Below are positions 34,724 through 45,961 of a stretch of 64,000 nt of DNA, in pieces. The translations under genes were made by a program, and so were the position numbers. A model generated the notes under the pieces. It worked only from the letters and a program-made list of their open reading frames with translations. It had not been told where the DNA came from and did not search any database. Within the stretch, counting starts at the first letter, position 1; every line of letters starts with the position of its first letter. The DNA lies in contig JANNYF010000365.1 of NCBI GenBank assembly GCA_031409955.1, forward strand, positions 1-64,000, written 5' to 3'. Origin of the DNA: JAFDVL01 sp031409955. GTDB lineage: Bacteria > Acidobacteriota > Blastocatellia > RBC074.

Positions 34724-34990
34724 TCAGTGGTGATCCAGGTCTTTGCGGATATCCTGTCGCCAAATTTCAATAATCAACCGATCAACTTCTGTCCAATGAA
34801 GCTCACACGGCCTCACCTCTGCGCCGTAAAATCGTTCGACCAAGCGCCGCAACCCTTCAAAATCCAGCCCCTTCTTCCACCCTTCGCAAACGAAGTGAAG
34901 CTGCCGATCCGCCGTGAGCGTATCGGGGAAAGTGGTGAATCCATTGGATGCAGATGAGGTGAGCATCCTACGACGTCCTTTCCGGGGCAC
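34724..34990 (-). CDS. Hypothetical 88-residue protein
   Basis: This minus-strand frame encodes a basic N-terminus, then 'LHFVCEGWKKGLDFEGLRRLV' (split over two helices) and a helical, Trp-containing C-terminus ('LIIEIWRQDIRKDLDHH'). Composition looks like a real protein but there is no family match I recognise and no clear ribosome-binding site. It lies between the atpE terminator and the next operon. Confidence 0.42.
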   Translation of the reverse strand: MPRKGRRRMLTSSASNGFTTFPDTLTADRQLHFVCEGWKKGLDFEGLRRLVERFYGAEVRPCELHWTEVDRLIIEIWRQDIRKDLDHH

Positions 34991-35181
34991 GGAAAATTAA
35001 TGCGAAGCTGCCAGCTTGTGCTTTTCAGTCGTTGAGCGATTGTTTTGCTATTGGCATAGCGAATTTAGGGCAGGCAGGAAGCTCTGTCAAATCCTTTTGT
35101 TTGCATCCTTTATTTCCCTGATGCTAAGCTGCACGCCTTGTCATTCAACAACTACGATTTCAAACTTACTTAGGAGGGGAA

Positions 35182-35490
35182 ATGTTTTCACGAATTGGCT
35201 GTTTTCTCTGCGCGCTGATTGTGTCCGGCAGCGTTTTTGCACAGGACTCAATGAGTGTGGTTGAGCGCCCGCAGGGAATTAAAAATCAAATGGCGCAACG
35301 CGGGATGCAGGATCAGGCCGCGCCCGTGCTGGCGATTCTGGAGCCGAAAGACGGCGCGACGATCACCAGCTCAACCGTCAATCTCAACCTCGGTCTCAGC
35401 GGTGATTTGAAAGGCTATCATCCGCACAAAGACCCGGCGACGAATGCGGGCAACCATTCGACGATGCGTGCGATCAATGTGGTGAAGTAA
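35182..35490 (+). CDS. Small secreted protein, possibly truncated
   Basis: This 102-residue protein has a strong 'aggagggg' before the ATG and a signal peptide ending near 'VFA-QD' (residue 21). The rest has 'ILEPKDGATITSSTVNLNLGLSG' split around a beta sandwich-like segment, then 'GYHPHKDPATNAGNHSTM'. Related domains, as I recall them, continue with a His-containing strand after the G-N-H, so this copy may lack its C-terminal half. Function unknown. It precedes glcE by four bases. Confidence 0.65.
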   Translation: MFSRIGCFLCALIVSGSVFAQDSMSVVERPQGIKNQMAQRGMQDQAAPVLAILEPKDGATITSSTVNLNLGLSGDLKGYHPHKDPATNAGNHSTMRAINVVK

Positions 35491-35494
35491 AGCA

Positions 35495-36862
35495 ATGATT
35501 GATAACTTACGCGCCGAAGTCATCTCCAAAGAAAAAGCCCCCGAAGCCATTCATCGTCGCCTGACCGAAGAATTCGGCACCGACCGCGCGTTGCTGGCGA
35601 TTGGGGAACACTATCGGTTGGTGGGCGAACCCAGCCGTGCGATTGCGTTGCCGCGGACGGTGGAAGAGTTGAGTGAAATGCTCAGCTTTGCGATGAGCGA
35701 AAACCTGACCGTCATTCCGGCGGGCGCGGGAACGTGGCTCAACATGGGCAATCCGCCCGTGCGCGCCCATCTGATCCTTTCGACCACGCACATGAATCGC
35801 GTGTTGGAATATGAACCCGCCGATTTGACTGCCACCGTAGAGGCCGGATGCCCGTTGTACACGTTCAATCAACATGCCGCCCAATCTCGTCAATGGATTC
35901 CGCTGGATCCGTTTGGGGATGAAAGCTCGACGTTGGGCGCAATCGTGGCGACGGCGAGTTCTGGCCCGCTGCGTTCGGCCTTTGGGACGCCGCGCGATTG
36001 GGTGATTGGGATGCAAATTGTTCACGCCTACGGTTTGAAAACCAGAGCTGGCGGCAAGGTCGTGAAAAACGTCGCGGGCTATGATTTGTGCAAGCTCTAC
36101 ACGGGCAGTTTTGGCACGCTGGGCATCATTACCGAAATCAGCTTCAAGCTGCGCGCTTTGCCGCTTTCCGAACGCACTCTGGTGTTTGCGGCGAACGATG
36201 TCAAAGCGATATGCGCGTTGGCGGCGCGCATCACGGCTTCTGATGTGAAGCCTGCGGCCATGGAGTTGCTGTCTGCGACGCTGCACGACGAGAGGGTAGA
36301 AATTACCACGACCGGCGACGGGAATTACGTGCTGGCCTTACAATTCGTTGATGAGGACGAAGCGATTCGCTGGCAAATGGCAGAAGCCGCTCGCCTGGGT
36401 TCGGAGTGCAAGCATTTTTCGCTCAGCGCAGAGGCAGCGACGCAGTTTTGGGAGGCCTACCACACGACCGAAATCGCACAGGAGTGGGATTTGATTTTTA
36501 AGGTCAGTGTGAAGCCTGCCGATCTGGCACCGATGATTGCCGAAGTACAACAATATTTGCCCGAATCGCCCCTTTCGATGTTGCGCGCCCACGCGGCCAA
36601 CGGCGTGATTCGCCTGCACGCCAGCAATCAAGCGTTGGATTGGTTTCGGAGCAAAGAGCGCCCGAAACGCATTGTCGAATTTCGTCGTCGCGCGCAGGAT
36701 CACGGCGGGACGATGGTGCTTCTGCGTGCTCCAATCGAACTCAAATCGCACGTTGATGTGTGGGGCGAAGTCGGGCCAACTGCCACGCTGATGCACGCGC
36801 TCAAAGAAAAATTCGATCCGCAAAATTTACTGAATCCGGGCCGGTTTGTCTCGGGCATTTGA
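35495..36862 (+). CDS. glcE: Glycolate oxidase subunit GlcE (FAD-binding)
   Basis: This 455-residue protein is the second FAD-binding subunit of glycolate oxidase. It has the PP-type FAD-binding pattern 'VIPAGAGTWLNMGNPP' near residue 73 and 'GGKVVKNVAGYDLCKLYTGS' near 187, followed by 'GTLGIITEISFKL'. 'GAIVATASSGPLR' is the GlcE-type equivalent of the GlcD glycine-rich block. The C-terminal oxidase domain ends with 'KFDPQNLLNPGRF'. It is followed by glcF eight bases later, but glcD is at the start of the window. Confidence 0.9.
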   Translation: MIDNLRAEVISKEKAPEAIHRRLTEEFGTDRALLAIGEHYRLVGEPSRAIALPRTVEELSEMLSFAMSENLTVIPAGAGTWLNMGNPPVRAHLILSTTHMNRVLEYEPADLTATVEAGCPLYTFNQHAAQSRQWIPLDPFGDESSTLGAIVATASSGPLRSAFGTPRDWVIGMQIVHAYGLKTRAGGKVVKNVAGYDLCKLYTGSFGTLGIITEISFKLRALPLSERTLVFAANDVKAICALAARITASDVKPAAMELLSATLHDERVEITTTGDGNYVLALQFVDEDEAIRWQMAEAARLGSECKHFSLSAEAATQFWEAYHTTEIAQEWDLIFKVSVKPADLAPMIAEVQQYLPESPLSMLRAHAANGVIRLHASNQALDWFRSKERPKRIVEFRRRAQDHGGTMVLLRAPIELKSHVDVWGEVGPTATLMHALKEKFDPQNLLNPGRFVSGI

Positions 36863-36869
36863 TTCACAA

Positions 36870-38242
<1,373 letters not shown>

Positions 38243-38246
<4 letters not shown>

Positions 38247-39625
38247 GACTCCAACGAATTTTTTTCATGGTAGTGGTTGTGGGTGTCAGTTTCGTTTCTG
38301 GGCAGGCGCAACAAATCCAAATTTCGTCCAAGCCAAATCCGCAGATTGAAAAAATCCTCAAGGAAATTTCTGCCTCCAACATCGAAGCCACGATTCGCAA
38401 ACTCGTCAGCTTCGGCACACGCCACACGCTGTCATCGCAAGACGATCCACAACGCGGTATCGGCGCGGCACGCAAATGGATTCGGGAAGAGTTCGACCGC
38501 TACAGCAAAGACTCCGGTGGACGCTTGGTCATTAGCGAAGACGATTTTATTCAACCCGCTGGCGGTCGCGTGCCGCAACCAACGCGCCTCGTCAACATCG
38601 TTGCTACTTTGCCTGGCATACAAGCCGAAGCGAAAGATCGCATCTACGTCGTCAGCGGGCATTACGATTCCTGCGTCTGTTCGCAAGGCATGACGGATGC
38701 GACCAGTGACGCGCCGGGTGCAAACGATGACGCTTCGGGGACAGCGGCAGTGCTGGAGATGGCACGCGTGATGTCGAAATATGAGTTCGACGCGACGCTT
38801 GTGTTTATGACGGTGCCGGGCGAAGAGCAAGGTTTACTCGGCGCGGCGCATTGGGCGGAAGAGGCGAAAAAGAAAGCGATGAACATTGCCGCGATGTTCA
38901 CGAACGACATTATCGGGAACACAAACGGGGGCAACGGCGTGAGAGATAATCGCCGCGTGCGATTGTTCTCTGAAGGCGTGCCGACGACGGAAACCCAAGC
39001 CGAAGCGCGCACACGGCAATCGGTCGGCGGCGAGAATGACGGCCCAGCGCGGCAACTCGCGCGCTACATCAAAGAAGTCGGCGAACGCTATTTTCCAAAT
39101 TTTGAAGTGACGTTGATTTTTCGTCGGGATCGTTATGGACGCGGCGGCGATCACAACGCGTTTGTGCAACAGGGCTACGCGGCAGTGCGCTTCACCGAAC
39201 CCAACGAAGATTTCACGCGGCAGCATCAGAAAGTGCGCGAACAGAACGGCATCAAATATGGTGATGTGCCGGAGATGGTGGATTTCGCGTATGTTGCGCA
39301 GGTGGCTCGTGTGAATGCCGCATCGTTGGCAAGTATAGCGTTGGCTCCCGCTGCACCAACAGGCGTCAGTTTCAAATCAGCGCGTCAGGAATACGACACC
39401 TTGCTGGCGTGGAAAGCGAACTCGGAGCCTGATATTGCAGGCTATCGCATCGTGTGGCGGCAGACCTATCAGCCGTTTTGGACAGGCAGCGTTGAGGTTG
39501 GCAACGTGACGGAATACGTGATGAAAGGCTTGTCAAAGGACGATTACTTTTTCGCGGTGCAGGCGATGGATAAAGACGGCAACGCCAGCGTGCCAACGTT
39601 CCCGAAAACAATTTCCAGGCAGTAA
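38243..39625 (+). CDS. Secreted M28-family zinc peptidase with C-terminal Fn3-like domain
   Basis: This 460-residue protein has a signal peptide cut near 'GQAQ' and the M28 metal ligands: His in 'VVSGHYDS' (about residue 139), Asp in 'PGANDDASGTAA' (about 158), the Glu pair in 'VPGEEQGLLGA' (about 192), Asp in 'TNDIIGN' (about 218) and His in 'GGDHNAFVQQGY' (about 298). M28 enzymes are aminopeptidases or carboxypeptidases. Residues about 370-460 form a fibronectin type III-like domain. The start codon overlaps the glcF stop (ATGA), so it is translated with glcEF. Confidence 0.9.
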
Positions 39626-39630
39626 ATTTT

Positions 39631-40374
39631 ATGCAGTACCAAAAATCTTTTTTGCTTTCGCTGGTGATGATGCTTGTTTGTTTTGCTTTTGTGGTGGCGC
39701 AAACTCAACCGCCCAAAACAAACAAGCAACGACCGATAAAACACCCGACGCAATTCGACAAGATCATTGGCACGGAAGAGTCGCCCGCCAATCAACCAAC
39801 CACGACAGACAAAACCGAACCTTCTGCTGCCAATACCACATCCAGCAAAACTGAGCTTCAAGCATCTGATGCATTAGTGCAGGCGGTGCTGAATTTGACG
39901 GTTGAAGTCAAAAACTTAGTCAGTGAAGTTCGCTCGACCAACGCGCGGCAGCAGGTGCAGACGGACATTTTGCGCCTTTCGCGTCTTGATCTGCGGTTGG
40001 ATCGGTACGAAAGCGAACTCAAAACGGTGCGAGATCGGCTGGGGTTGCTGGAAGCGGATTATCAAAACCTGCAATTCCTCTTGACGCCCGAAGGCATTGA
40101 AGCGCAAGTCAGCCGCATGCCCTACGCAAATAAAAGTGATGCCATTCGCCAGGTCAAAGAAGCCCAAGAAGCCCGATTGCGAGCCGTGGCCGCAGAGCGA
40201 GAACTCGTCAAACGACGCGAAGCCGAATTGTCAGGCGTCGTGCAAGGTTTTCGGGAAACCAGCACCGAAACCGAAAAGCGCGTGCAGGCGATTGAAGAAG
40301 CGCTGAGGAAATTAGCAGAAGCCCAACTTGCAGAGAAACCTAAACCGGATATGCCGGAAAAAGAACCGCAATAA
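39631..40374 (+). CDS. Secreted coiled-coil protein of unknown function
   Basis: This 247-residue protein has a signal peptide ending near 'VVAQ' (residue 24), a Thr/Pro/Lys-rich linker and then coiled-coil helices from about residue 70 to 235 ('RLDLRLDRYESELKTVRDRL', 'AAERELVKRREAEL'). It ends with a Pro/Lys-rich tail. No enzymatic motif is seen. It starts five bases after the peptidase stop. Confidence 0.75.
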   Translation: MQYQKSFLLSLVMMLVCFAFVVAQTQPPKTNKQRPIKHPTQFDKIIGTEESPANQPTTTDKTEPSAANTTSSKTELQASDALVQAVLNLTVEVKNLVSEVRSTNARQQVQTDILRLSRLDLRLDRYESELKTVRDRLGLLEADYQNLQFLLTPEGIEAQVSRMPYANKSDAIRQVKEAQEARLRAVAAERELVKRREAELSGVVQGFRETSTETEKRVQAIEEALRKLAEAQLAEKPKPDMPEKEPQ

Positions 40375-40417
40375 AACAACCGGCAATCAGACTGGTTGCC
40401 TTATTTCAGGAGACTCC

Positions 40418-41560
40418 ATGAACCCCGAACTCAAGCGCCGAGAATTCTTGCAAACCACTTTGGCCGCAGGCTTGAGCGCGCCGTTGCTTGCCACTGAACT
40501 CGCGGCGCAAACATCTGTCACGCACCCCATTGTGATTTCCAGTTCCAACGATCATCTGGGCGCAGATGGCAAGTTTCTGAACGGTGGCATCAAGTGCGTC
40601 ACGAAAGCGATGGAAACCCTCAAAGCGGGTGGCGACACGCTGGATGCGGTGATTGCGGGCGTGAATTTGTCGGAAGATGATCCGCTGGATGATTCGGTCG
40701 GCTACGGCGGTTTGCCGAATGAAGATTGCGAAGTCGAACTGGATTCGTGTGTGATGCACGGAGCCACACGGCGCGCGGGTTCTGTGGCTAGTTTGAAGTC
40801 TATCAAGAACCCGTCGAAAGTTGCGCGGCTCATCCTCGAACGCACCGATCACATTATGCTCGTCGGCGAAGGCGCGTTGCGATTCGCGCTCAAACACGGG
40901 TTCAAGCGTGAAGATTTGCTGACCGAAAACTCACGCAAGCTCTGGCTCAAATGGCGCGAAGAGTTGAGTCCGCAAGACAATTGGGGGCCAAGTTGGCATC
41001 GCACGACGAAAGGGAAACAGATTTCGCAGACGAACTTGAGCCGGGAAGAAATCGCGTTCAATCGCTACGCCGAAGAACGGCTGCGCAATCGCCCAACAGG
41101 CACCATCAATTGTTTGGCAGTGGACGCGAACGGTGATCTGTCAGGCGTGACGACGACTTCAGGCTTGGCGTGGAAAATTCCGGGACGCGTAGGCGATTCG
41201 CCGCTGATTGGCTGTGGCTTGTATGTGGACAATGAAGTCGGTGCAGCAGGTTCGACTGGGCGCGGCGAAGAGTGCATTTACATCAACGGCGGCCACACGA
41301 TTGTCGAAAACATGCGACGCGGCATGTCGCCGACCGAAGCGGCGCTGGAAGCGATCAAACGCATTGCGGCTCGTTATGGAAACAACCTGGATGAGTTACG
41401 GAAATTCGACATCAACTTTTACGCACTGAACAAAAAAGGCGAATACGGCGGCGCGGCGCTGTGGGGAATGCGCGAAGAGGGAAAGAAGAGCAGCTTTGCC
41501 GTTCACGATGGCAAAGAAGCGCGTTTGGTTGAATGTGTGTATTTGTATCAGAAAAAGTAA
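40418..41560 (+). CDS. N4-(beta-N-acetylglucosaminyl)-L-asparaginase (glycosylasparaginase)
   Basis: This 380-residue Ntn-hydrolase cleaves the Asn-GlcNAc bond of glycoproteins and self-processes before a catalytic Thr. The Thr lies in 'RPTGTINCLAVDANGDL' near residue 229, followed by 'VTTTSGLAWKIPGRVGDSP' and 'AAGSTGRGEE' near 288. An N-terminal TAT signal ('RREFLQTTLAAG') directs it out of the cell after folding. 'cagg' and 'gag' upstream of ATG 40418 form the ribosome-binding site. It probably processes glycosylated peptides taken from the surroundings. Confidence 0.92.
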   Translation: MNPELKRREFLQTTLAAGLSAPLLATELAAQTSVTHPIVISSSNDHLGADGKFLNGGIKCVTKAMETLKAGGDTLDAVIAGVNLSEDDPLDDSVGYGGLPNEDCEVELDSCVMHGATRRAGSVASLKSIKNPSKVARLILERTDHIMLVGEGALRFALKHGFKREDLLTENSRKLWLKWREELSPQDNWGPSWHRTTKGKQISQTNLSREEIAFNRYAEERLRNRPTGTINCLAVDANGDLSGVTTTSGLAWKIPGRVGDSPLIGCGLYVDNEVGAAGSTGRGEECIYINGGHTIVENMRRGMSPTEAALEAIKRIAARYGNNLDELRKFDINFYALNKKGEYGGAALWGMREEGKKSSFAVHDGKEARLVECVYLYQKK

Positions 41561-41662
41561 CGGGCTTTTCAACCATTCTGCCTTTTGCTATAGTGCGCGA
41601 CTCGAATCCTGCCCCCTATATTTGTCAAGCCGTTGCCTCAGGAAATCAGAAGGAGAACTCCC

Positions 41663-43045
41663 TTGCAAGTTTGTGTTGTTGGAACCGGATATGTTGGTTT
41701 GGTGACGGGAATCTGTCTCGCCTATTTGGGACATTCCGTCACTTGTGTTGATATTGATGAGCGCAAAATCGGAATGCTCAAAGAGGGCAAATCGCCGATT
41801 TATGAACCTGGACTGGATTCGCTCTTAGGTATTTGCCAGCAGCGCAATTCATTGGCATTCACGACGGATTTACCTGCTACGGTCAAACAGTCCGATGTGG
41901 TTTTTATTGCGGTCGGCACGCCGCCACTACCGTCCGGCAGAGCCAATCTGTCGTTTGTCGAAGCCGTTGCCAAAGCGATTGGCTTATCGCTGGACAACAC
42001 GCGCCGCCGTGTCGTGGTTAATAAATCCACCGTCCCGGTTGGCGTCGGGAATTGGGTTGAGTCATTGGTCAAGGAAGGGTTACGCTCGAATGAAGAATGC
42101 GCAGGGTTGAAACCGGAGACTCTCTTTGCGGTGGCGTCCAATCCTGAATTCCTGCGCGAAGGATCGGCGATTGGGGACACGTTTTATCCTGATCGGATTG
42201 TGTTGGGCGCGAGCGATCCCTACGCCATCGAACAATTACGTGAATTGTACAAGCCGCTAATTGAACAGAATTTCAATCCGCCACCTTCGGCTTCGCGCCC
42301 GGCGGGATTTACCGCAGTGCCAGTTGTGACCACAGACTTAGCTTCCGCCGAAATGATTAAATATGCGGCCAATGCTTTCTTGGCCACCAAGATCAGTTTT
42401 GCCAACGAGGTCGCCAATATTTGCGAACGCGTCGGCGCGGACATTCACGAGGTCGTGCGCGGCGTTGGGTTGGACAGTCGCATCGGACCACGCTTCCTGA
42501 ATGCCGGGTTAGGGTGGGGCGGATCTTGTTTTGGCAAGGACGTCTCCGCGTTGGTGGATATTGCTCAGGAATACAGCTACGAACCGCAAATCCTGCGGGC
42601 GACCGTGCAGGTCAATGGAGAACAGCGGTTGGTGGCGGTGCAAAAGCTGCAAGAAACGCTGAAGATTATCAAAGGCAAAACAATTGGTTTGTTAGGCTTA
42701 GCATTCAAACCGAACACGGACGATTTGCGCGATGCCCCAGCTTTGACGATTGCTGAAAAATTGCTGGAGTTGGGCGCGAAAGTGAAAGCCTACGATCCGA
42801 TTGCCAACGAAGACTGTCGCCAGCAATATCCTGATCTCAAAATTGAGTACGCTGAAAATGTTCTGAGTCTGGCTACGGATTGCGATGCCCTTGTGATCGT
42901 CACCGAATGGGAAGAATTTCAGCATTTGGATTTGCAGAGCTTGCGGGCAGTGATGAACGGCAACGTCATCATTGATGGACGCAACGTGTTGGATCGGCAG
43001 GCCGCACGGGCTGCGAACTTCAAGTATCGAGGAATTGGCAGGTAA
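41663..43045 (+). CDS. ugd: UDP-glucose 6-dehydrogenase, TTG start
   Basis: This 460-residue enzyme oxidises UDP-glucose to UDP-glucuronate with NAD. The N-terminal Rossmann motif 'VCVVGTGYVGLVTG' begins at residue 3; the catalytic Cys is in 'GWGGSCFGKDVSAL' near residue 288. 'KTIGLLGLAFKPNTDDLRD' marks the C-terminal NAD-like domain. An ideal 'aggag' stands seven bases before TTG 41663, while the longer frame has no such site, so the rare TTG start is well supported. The next gene starts one base after the stop. Confidence 0.95.
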   Translation: MQVCVVGTGYVGLVTGICLAYLGHSVTCVDIDERKIGMLKEGKSPIYEPGLDSLLGICQQRNSLAFTTDLPATVKQSDVVFIAVGTPPLPSGRANLSFVEAVAKAIGLSLDNTRRRVVVNKSTVPVGVGNWVESLVKEGLRSNEECAGLKPETLFAVASNPEFLREGSAIGDTFYPDRIVLGASDPYAIEQLRELYKPLIEQNFNPPPSASRPAGFTAVPVVTTDLASAEMIKYAANAFLATKISFANEVANICERVGADIHEVVRGVGLDSRIGPRFLNAGLGWGGSCFGKDVSALVDIAQEYSYEPQILRATVQVNGEQRLVAVQKLQETLKIIKGKTIGLLGLAFKPNTDDLRDAPALTIAEKLLELGAKVKAYDPIANEDCRQQYPDLKIEYAENVLSLATDCDALVIVTEWEEFQHLDLQSLRAVMNGNVIIDGRNVLDRQAARAANFKYRGIGR

Positions 43046-43046
43046 C

Positions 43047-43979
43047 ATGCGAATATTAATTACTGGCGGCGCAGGCTTTATTGGTAGTCATTTGACAGAT
43101 CGGCTCATCGGCGAAGGCCACAATGTGGTGGCGATGGATAATCTGGTCACAGGCGATCTGAACAACATTGCGCATCATCGTTCCAATCCCCATTTTGAAT
43201 TCATTCACCACGACATCAGTAATCACATTCACGTCGCAGGGGAGCTTGATTGGGTGCTACATTTTGCCAGCCCGGCCAGCCCGATAGATTACCTGCAACT
43301 GCCGATTCAAACTTTGAAAGTTGGCGCACTTGGCACGCACAATGCTCTCGGTTTGGCGAAAGCAAAAGGCGCAAAAATTTTATTGGCCTCGACCTCTGAA
43401 GTGTATGGTGATCCGCTGGTGCATCCGCAACCGGAAGATTACTGGGGGAATGTCAATCCAATTGGCCCGCGCGGCGTGTACGACGAAGCGAAACGCTATG
43501 CCGAAGCCATTACGATGGCCTACCATCGCGTGCATCAGGTGGATGTGCGAGTTGTGCGGATTTTCAATACCTACGGCCCGCGCAATCGCATCAATGACGG
43601 CAGAGTCGTCCCCACGTTTATCAACCAGGCCTTGCGCGGGGAACCCTTGACGGTGTTCGGCGCAGGGAACCAAACGCGAAGTTTTCAATACGTGGCTGAT
43701 TTGGTCGAGGGCGTGCGGCGCTTGATGGAGGTTCCGTACAATCGCCCAGTCAACATCGGCAATCCGCGCGAGATGACCATTCTGGAATTTGCTAAGTTGA
43801 TTTTGCAATTGACCGAAAGCCACAGCCAGATTGAATACAGGCCATTGCCCGAAGATGACCCGAAGACTCGCCAGCCAGATATTTCGCGCGCAAAATCCAT
43901 TTTGAGCTGGGAGCCGAAAGTTTCAGTGGAAAAAGGGCTGCGGCAAACCATTGATTGGTATCGTGCGCGAGGTGGCTAA
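43047..43979 (+). CDS. UDP-glucuronate decarboxylase-like NAD-dependent SDR
   Basis: This 310-residue extended SDR has 'ITGGAGFIGSHLTDRLI' at residue 5, 'LASTSEVYGDP' near 114 and the catalytic 'YDEAKRYAE' (YxxxK) near 147, with 'RIFNTYGPRNRINDGRVVP' near 172. These match UDP-xylose synthases, which turn UDP-glucuronate into UDP-xylose. The upstream ugd would supply the substrate, so the pair makes a UDP-xylose route for polysaccharide synthesis. dTDP-glucose dehydratase is the main alternative. Only one base separates it from ugd. Confidence 0.9.
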   Translation: MRILITGGAGFIGSHLTDRLIGEGHNVVAMDNLVTGDLNNIAHHRSNPHFEFIHHDISNHIHVAGELDWVLHFASPASPIDYLQLPIQTLKVGALGTHNALGLAKAKGAKILLASTSEVYGDPLVHPQPEDYWGNVNPIGPRGVYDEAKRYAEAITMAYHRVHQVDVRVVRIFNTYGPRNRINDGRVVPTFINQALRGEPLTVFGAGNQTRSFQYVADLVEGVRRLMEVPYNRPVNIGNPREMTILEFAKLILQLTESHSQIEYRPLPEDDPKTRQPDISRAKSILSWEPKVSVEKGLRQTIDWYRARGG

Positions 43980-44161
43980 AAGTTGCCTGATTTTGGGCGA
44001 AAAGAGCGAGAATTGCCAATTCTGGCGGATATTTTAATTGACAGCCCAAGAGGTTTGGTGTAAATAATCACAGCCTCATAAGTTCTCACCGTAGCACTTA
44101 AAAACGAGGCTTTTAGGATAAACCCTAAATTATTTGCCTGAAGTTGCCTGTCGCCCCGAAC

Positions 44162-44177
44162 ACAGCTTGCAAGCTGT
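44162..44177. repeat. Short perfect palindrome upstream of the FecR cluster
   Basis: acagcttgcaagctgt is a 16-bp palindrome 73 bp before the first FecR-like gene. Its core is shared with the inverted repeat at 26042-26113. It may be a dispersed repeat or an operator. The rest of the 270-bp gap is AT-rich and shows no gene. Confidence 0.5.
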
Positions 44178-44249
44178 CAGTCTAACGTTAATTCAATCAC
44201 TAAAGTCAAAATCCTGAATTTCAGGCGCGAAACTCCCGGAGGAGAAATC

Positions 44250-44975
44250 ATGAACAACAAAATAGCGGGAATAAAAAAAGCATTGGTCGTTACCTTGGTG
44301 ATCGCTGGAACAAGTCTTAATAGTTTCGTTGTGAGCAACACAACGGCACAGGTGACCTTGAAGCTGGCAGGCGATCTGTCCGTGCGCGGCACTGTGACGT
44401 TGAATGGAATGAACGCCGCCAGCGGCACGACAGTGTTTGATGGCGGGCGGATCAAGACTGGAAGCAATGGTTCAGCCACAGTCAATCTTGGCAAGCAAGG
44501 ACAGGTTGAATTGGGAGCGGACAGTGAATTGGTCTTAAAGTTGGAAAATGGATTGATTGGCGGCAATCTGAGAACTGGACGCACTATCGTTAGTGCGCCG
44601 ATGGGAGTTGGCGTTAATGTCCTGACATCGGATGGCGTGGCAATTACTGAAGGCCGCGAGGCCGCAATTCTGACAGTGGATACTTTTTGTGGCAACACCC
44701 GCGTTACCTCAGCGAAGAGTAATGCGAAAATAACCGCTGGTGATCGTGTGGAAGTTGTTGCTGCCGGACAGGAGGTCACTGTCGGTGCGCAATCTACGCA
44801 AGCTCCTAACTGCAAACGGTTGGCGGTTACTGCCCCAGCCACAACCTTCGGTCCTGCACTTCTGGCTCCATTGTTAATAACAGGAATCGCCGGAGGGATT
44901 GTCGGCATTGTTGCCGCTACGCAAGGGGATGACATTACACCTTCTTCAGTGAATATCAGTGGCTTTAGACCATAA
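44250..44975 (+). CDS. FecR-like secreted protein, paralogue 1
   Basis: This 241-residue protein has a signal peptide (cut near 'TTAQ'), then a FecR-like beta domain: 'LSVRGTVTLNGMNAASGTTV' near residue 44, 'GRIKTGSNGSATVNLG' and 'LRTGRTIVSAP'. A C-terminal hydrophobic helix ('LLITGIAGGIVGIVAATQGDD') precedes the tail 'ISGFRP'. In classical systems FecR regulates a sigma factor; no sigma factor is next to it here. 'ggaggag' precedes the ATG. It is followed by two paralogues of the same layout. Function unknown. Confidence 0.8.
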   Translation: MNNKIAGIKKALVVTLVIAGTSLNSFVVSNTTAQVTLKLAGDLSVRGTVTLNGMNAASGTTVFDGGRIKTGSNGSATVNLGKQGQVELGADSELVLKLENGLIGGNLRTGRTIVSAPMGVGVNVLTSDGVAITEGREAAILTVDTFCGNTRVTSAKSNAKITAGDRVEVVAAGQEVTVGAQSTQAPNCKRLAVTAPATTFGPALLAPLLITGIAGGIVGIVAATQGDDITPSSVNISGFRP

Positions 44976-45031
44976 ATAGACCTAACTAACAATCACCCTT
45001 TAACTGCCCCAGGAATTATGGAGGAAACGAG

Positions 45032-45823
45032 ATGAGCAAAATGACAGCAGTAATGAGAAAAGCTCTTTCAGTAATCTTGATGGTAACTGTGGGCAGTTCT
45101 TATTGTTTAATTACCAGCACCGCCTTCGCACAAGTTTCTCCGAAACTCGTGGGACAGCTTTCAGTCAGAGGACAAGTCACTCTCAACGGGATCAATGCCA
45201 CATCAGGTGCGACAGTTTTTGGTGGCAGTCAGATCAAAACCGGAGCCAATGGTTCAGCGATTATCAGCTTGGGTAAGATGGGACAGGTTGATCTTGAGCC
45301 AGAAAGCGAACTGACCCTTCGGTTGGAGGCGGGAATCATTGGTGGTCATCTGCGATCTGGTCGTGCGACCATTAGTGCGCCGATTGGCGTCGCGGTAAAT
45401 TTGGCAACAATGGATGGCGTCGCAGTTGCGGATGGCAAACGAGCCTCAGTTCTGACGGTAGATATGACTTCTGGCAATACGCGCGTTGCCTCTGTTCGTA
45501 GTGAAGCCAGAGTCACATCTAGCGATAAGGTGGAAATCGTCGCGGCAGGCCAGGAAGTCTCTGTTGGGACGCAATCTGTGGGGCAGACTTGCTATTGTTA
45601 TAATAGTAAAAAGGAAGTGACCGGAAAGGGAAAGATTGATGACAAAGGTGTTTGTAAATGCACTGAAACAGTTTCGGGTGCAGTAACCGGCGGTCTCACG
45701 ACAGGTGCTCTCATAACACTGGTTATCATTGGCGTTGGTGGTTCAATCGCTGGAATCGTTACGGCAGTTCAGGGAGATACAAAAGTTAGTGGTGGCTCTT
45801 TCGTCCTAAGCGCGTTCAGATAA
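45032..45823 (+). CDS. FecR-like secreted protein, paralogue 2 with Cys insert
   Basis: At 263 residues this is the longest of the three. It keeps the same plan: signal peptide, FecR-like domain ('LSVRGQVTLNGINATSGATV' near residue 47), C-terminal hydrophobic helix and 'LSAFR' end. Between the beta domain and the helix it carries an extra insert with four cysteines ('CYCYNSKKEVTGKGK' and 'GVCKC'), which could bind metal or form disulfides. A ribosome-binding site 'ggagg' stands before the ATG. Confidence 0.8.
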   Translation: MSKMTAVMRKALSVILMVTVGSSYCLITSTAFAQVSPKLVGQLSVRGQVTLNGINATSGATVFGGSQIKTGANGSAIISLGKMGQVDLEPESELTLRLEAGIIGGHLRSGRATISAPIGVAVNLATMDGVAVADGKRASVLTVDMTSGNTRVASVRSEARVTSSDKVEIVAAGQEVSVGTQSVGQTCYCYNSKKEVTGKGKIDDKGVCKCTETVSGAVTGGLTTGALITLVIIGVGGSIAGIVTAVQGDTKVSGGSFVLSAFR

Positions 45824-45961
45824 ACTTTACCACCCAAGATAATCTGCTTTTATTCCCCTTGTTTTCCACTTTCAAAAAAGATTTCGCTTAGTTGGAAGTG
45901 ACACAAAGGGGATTAGTTCTAACATACAGATAACTTAAAAACTCTATTTGGAGGACAAATC

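Noticed and set aside
34649..34957. Plus-strand frame of 102 codons after atpE
   Set aside because: It starts within the terminator hairpin and has no ribosome-binding site; the minus-strand frame there is more protein-like.
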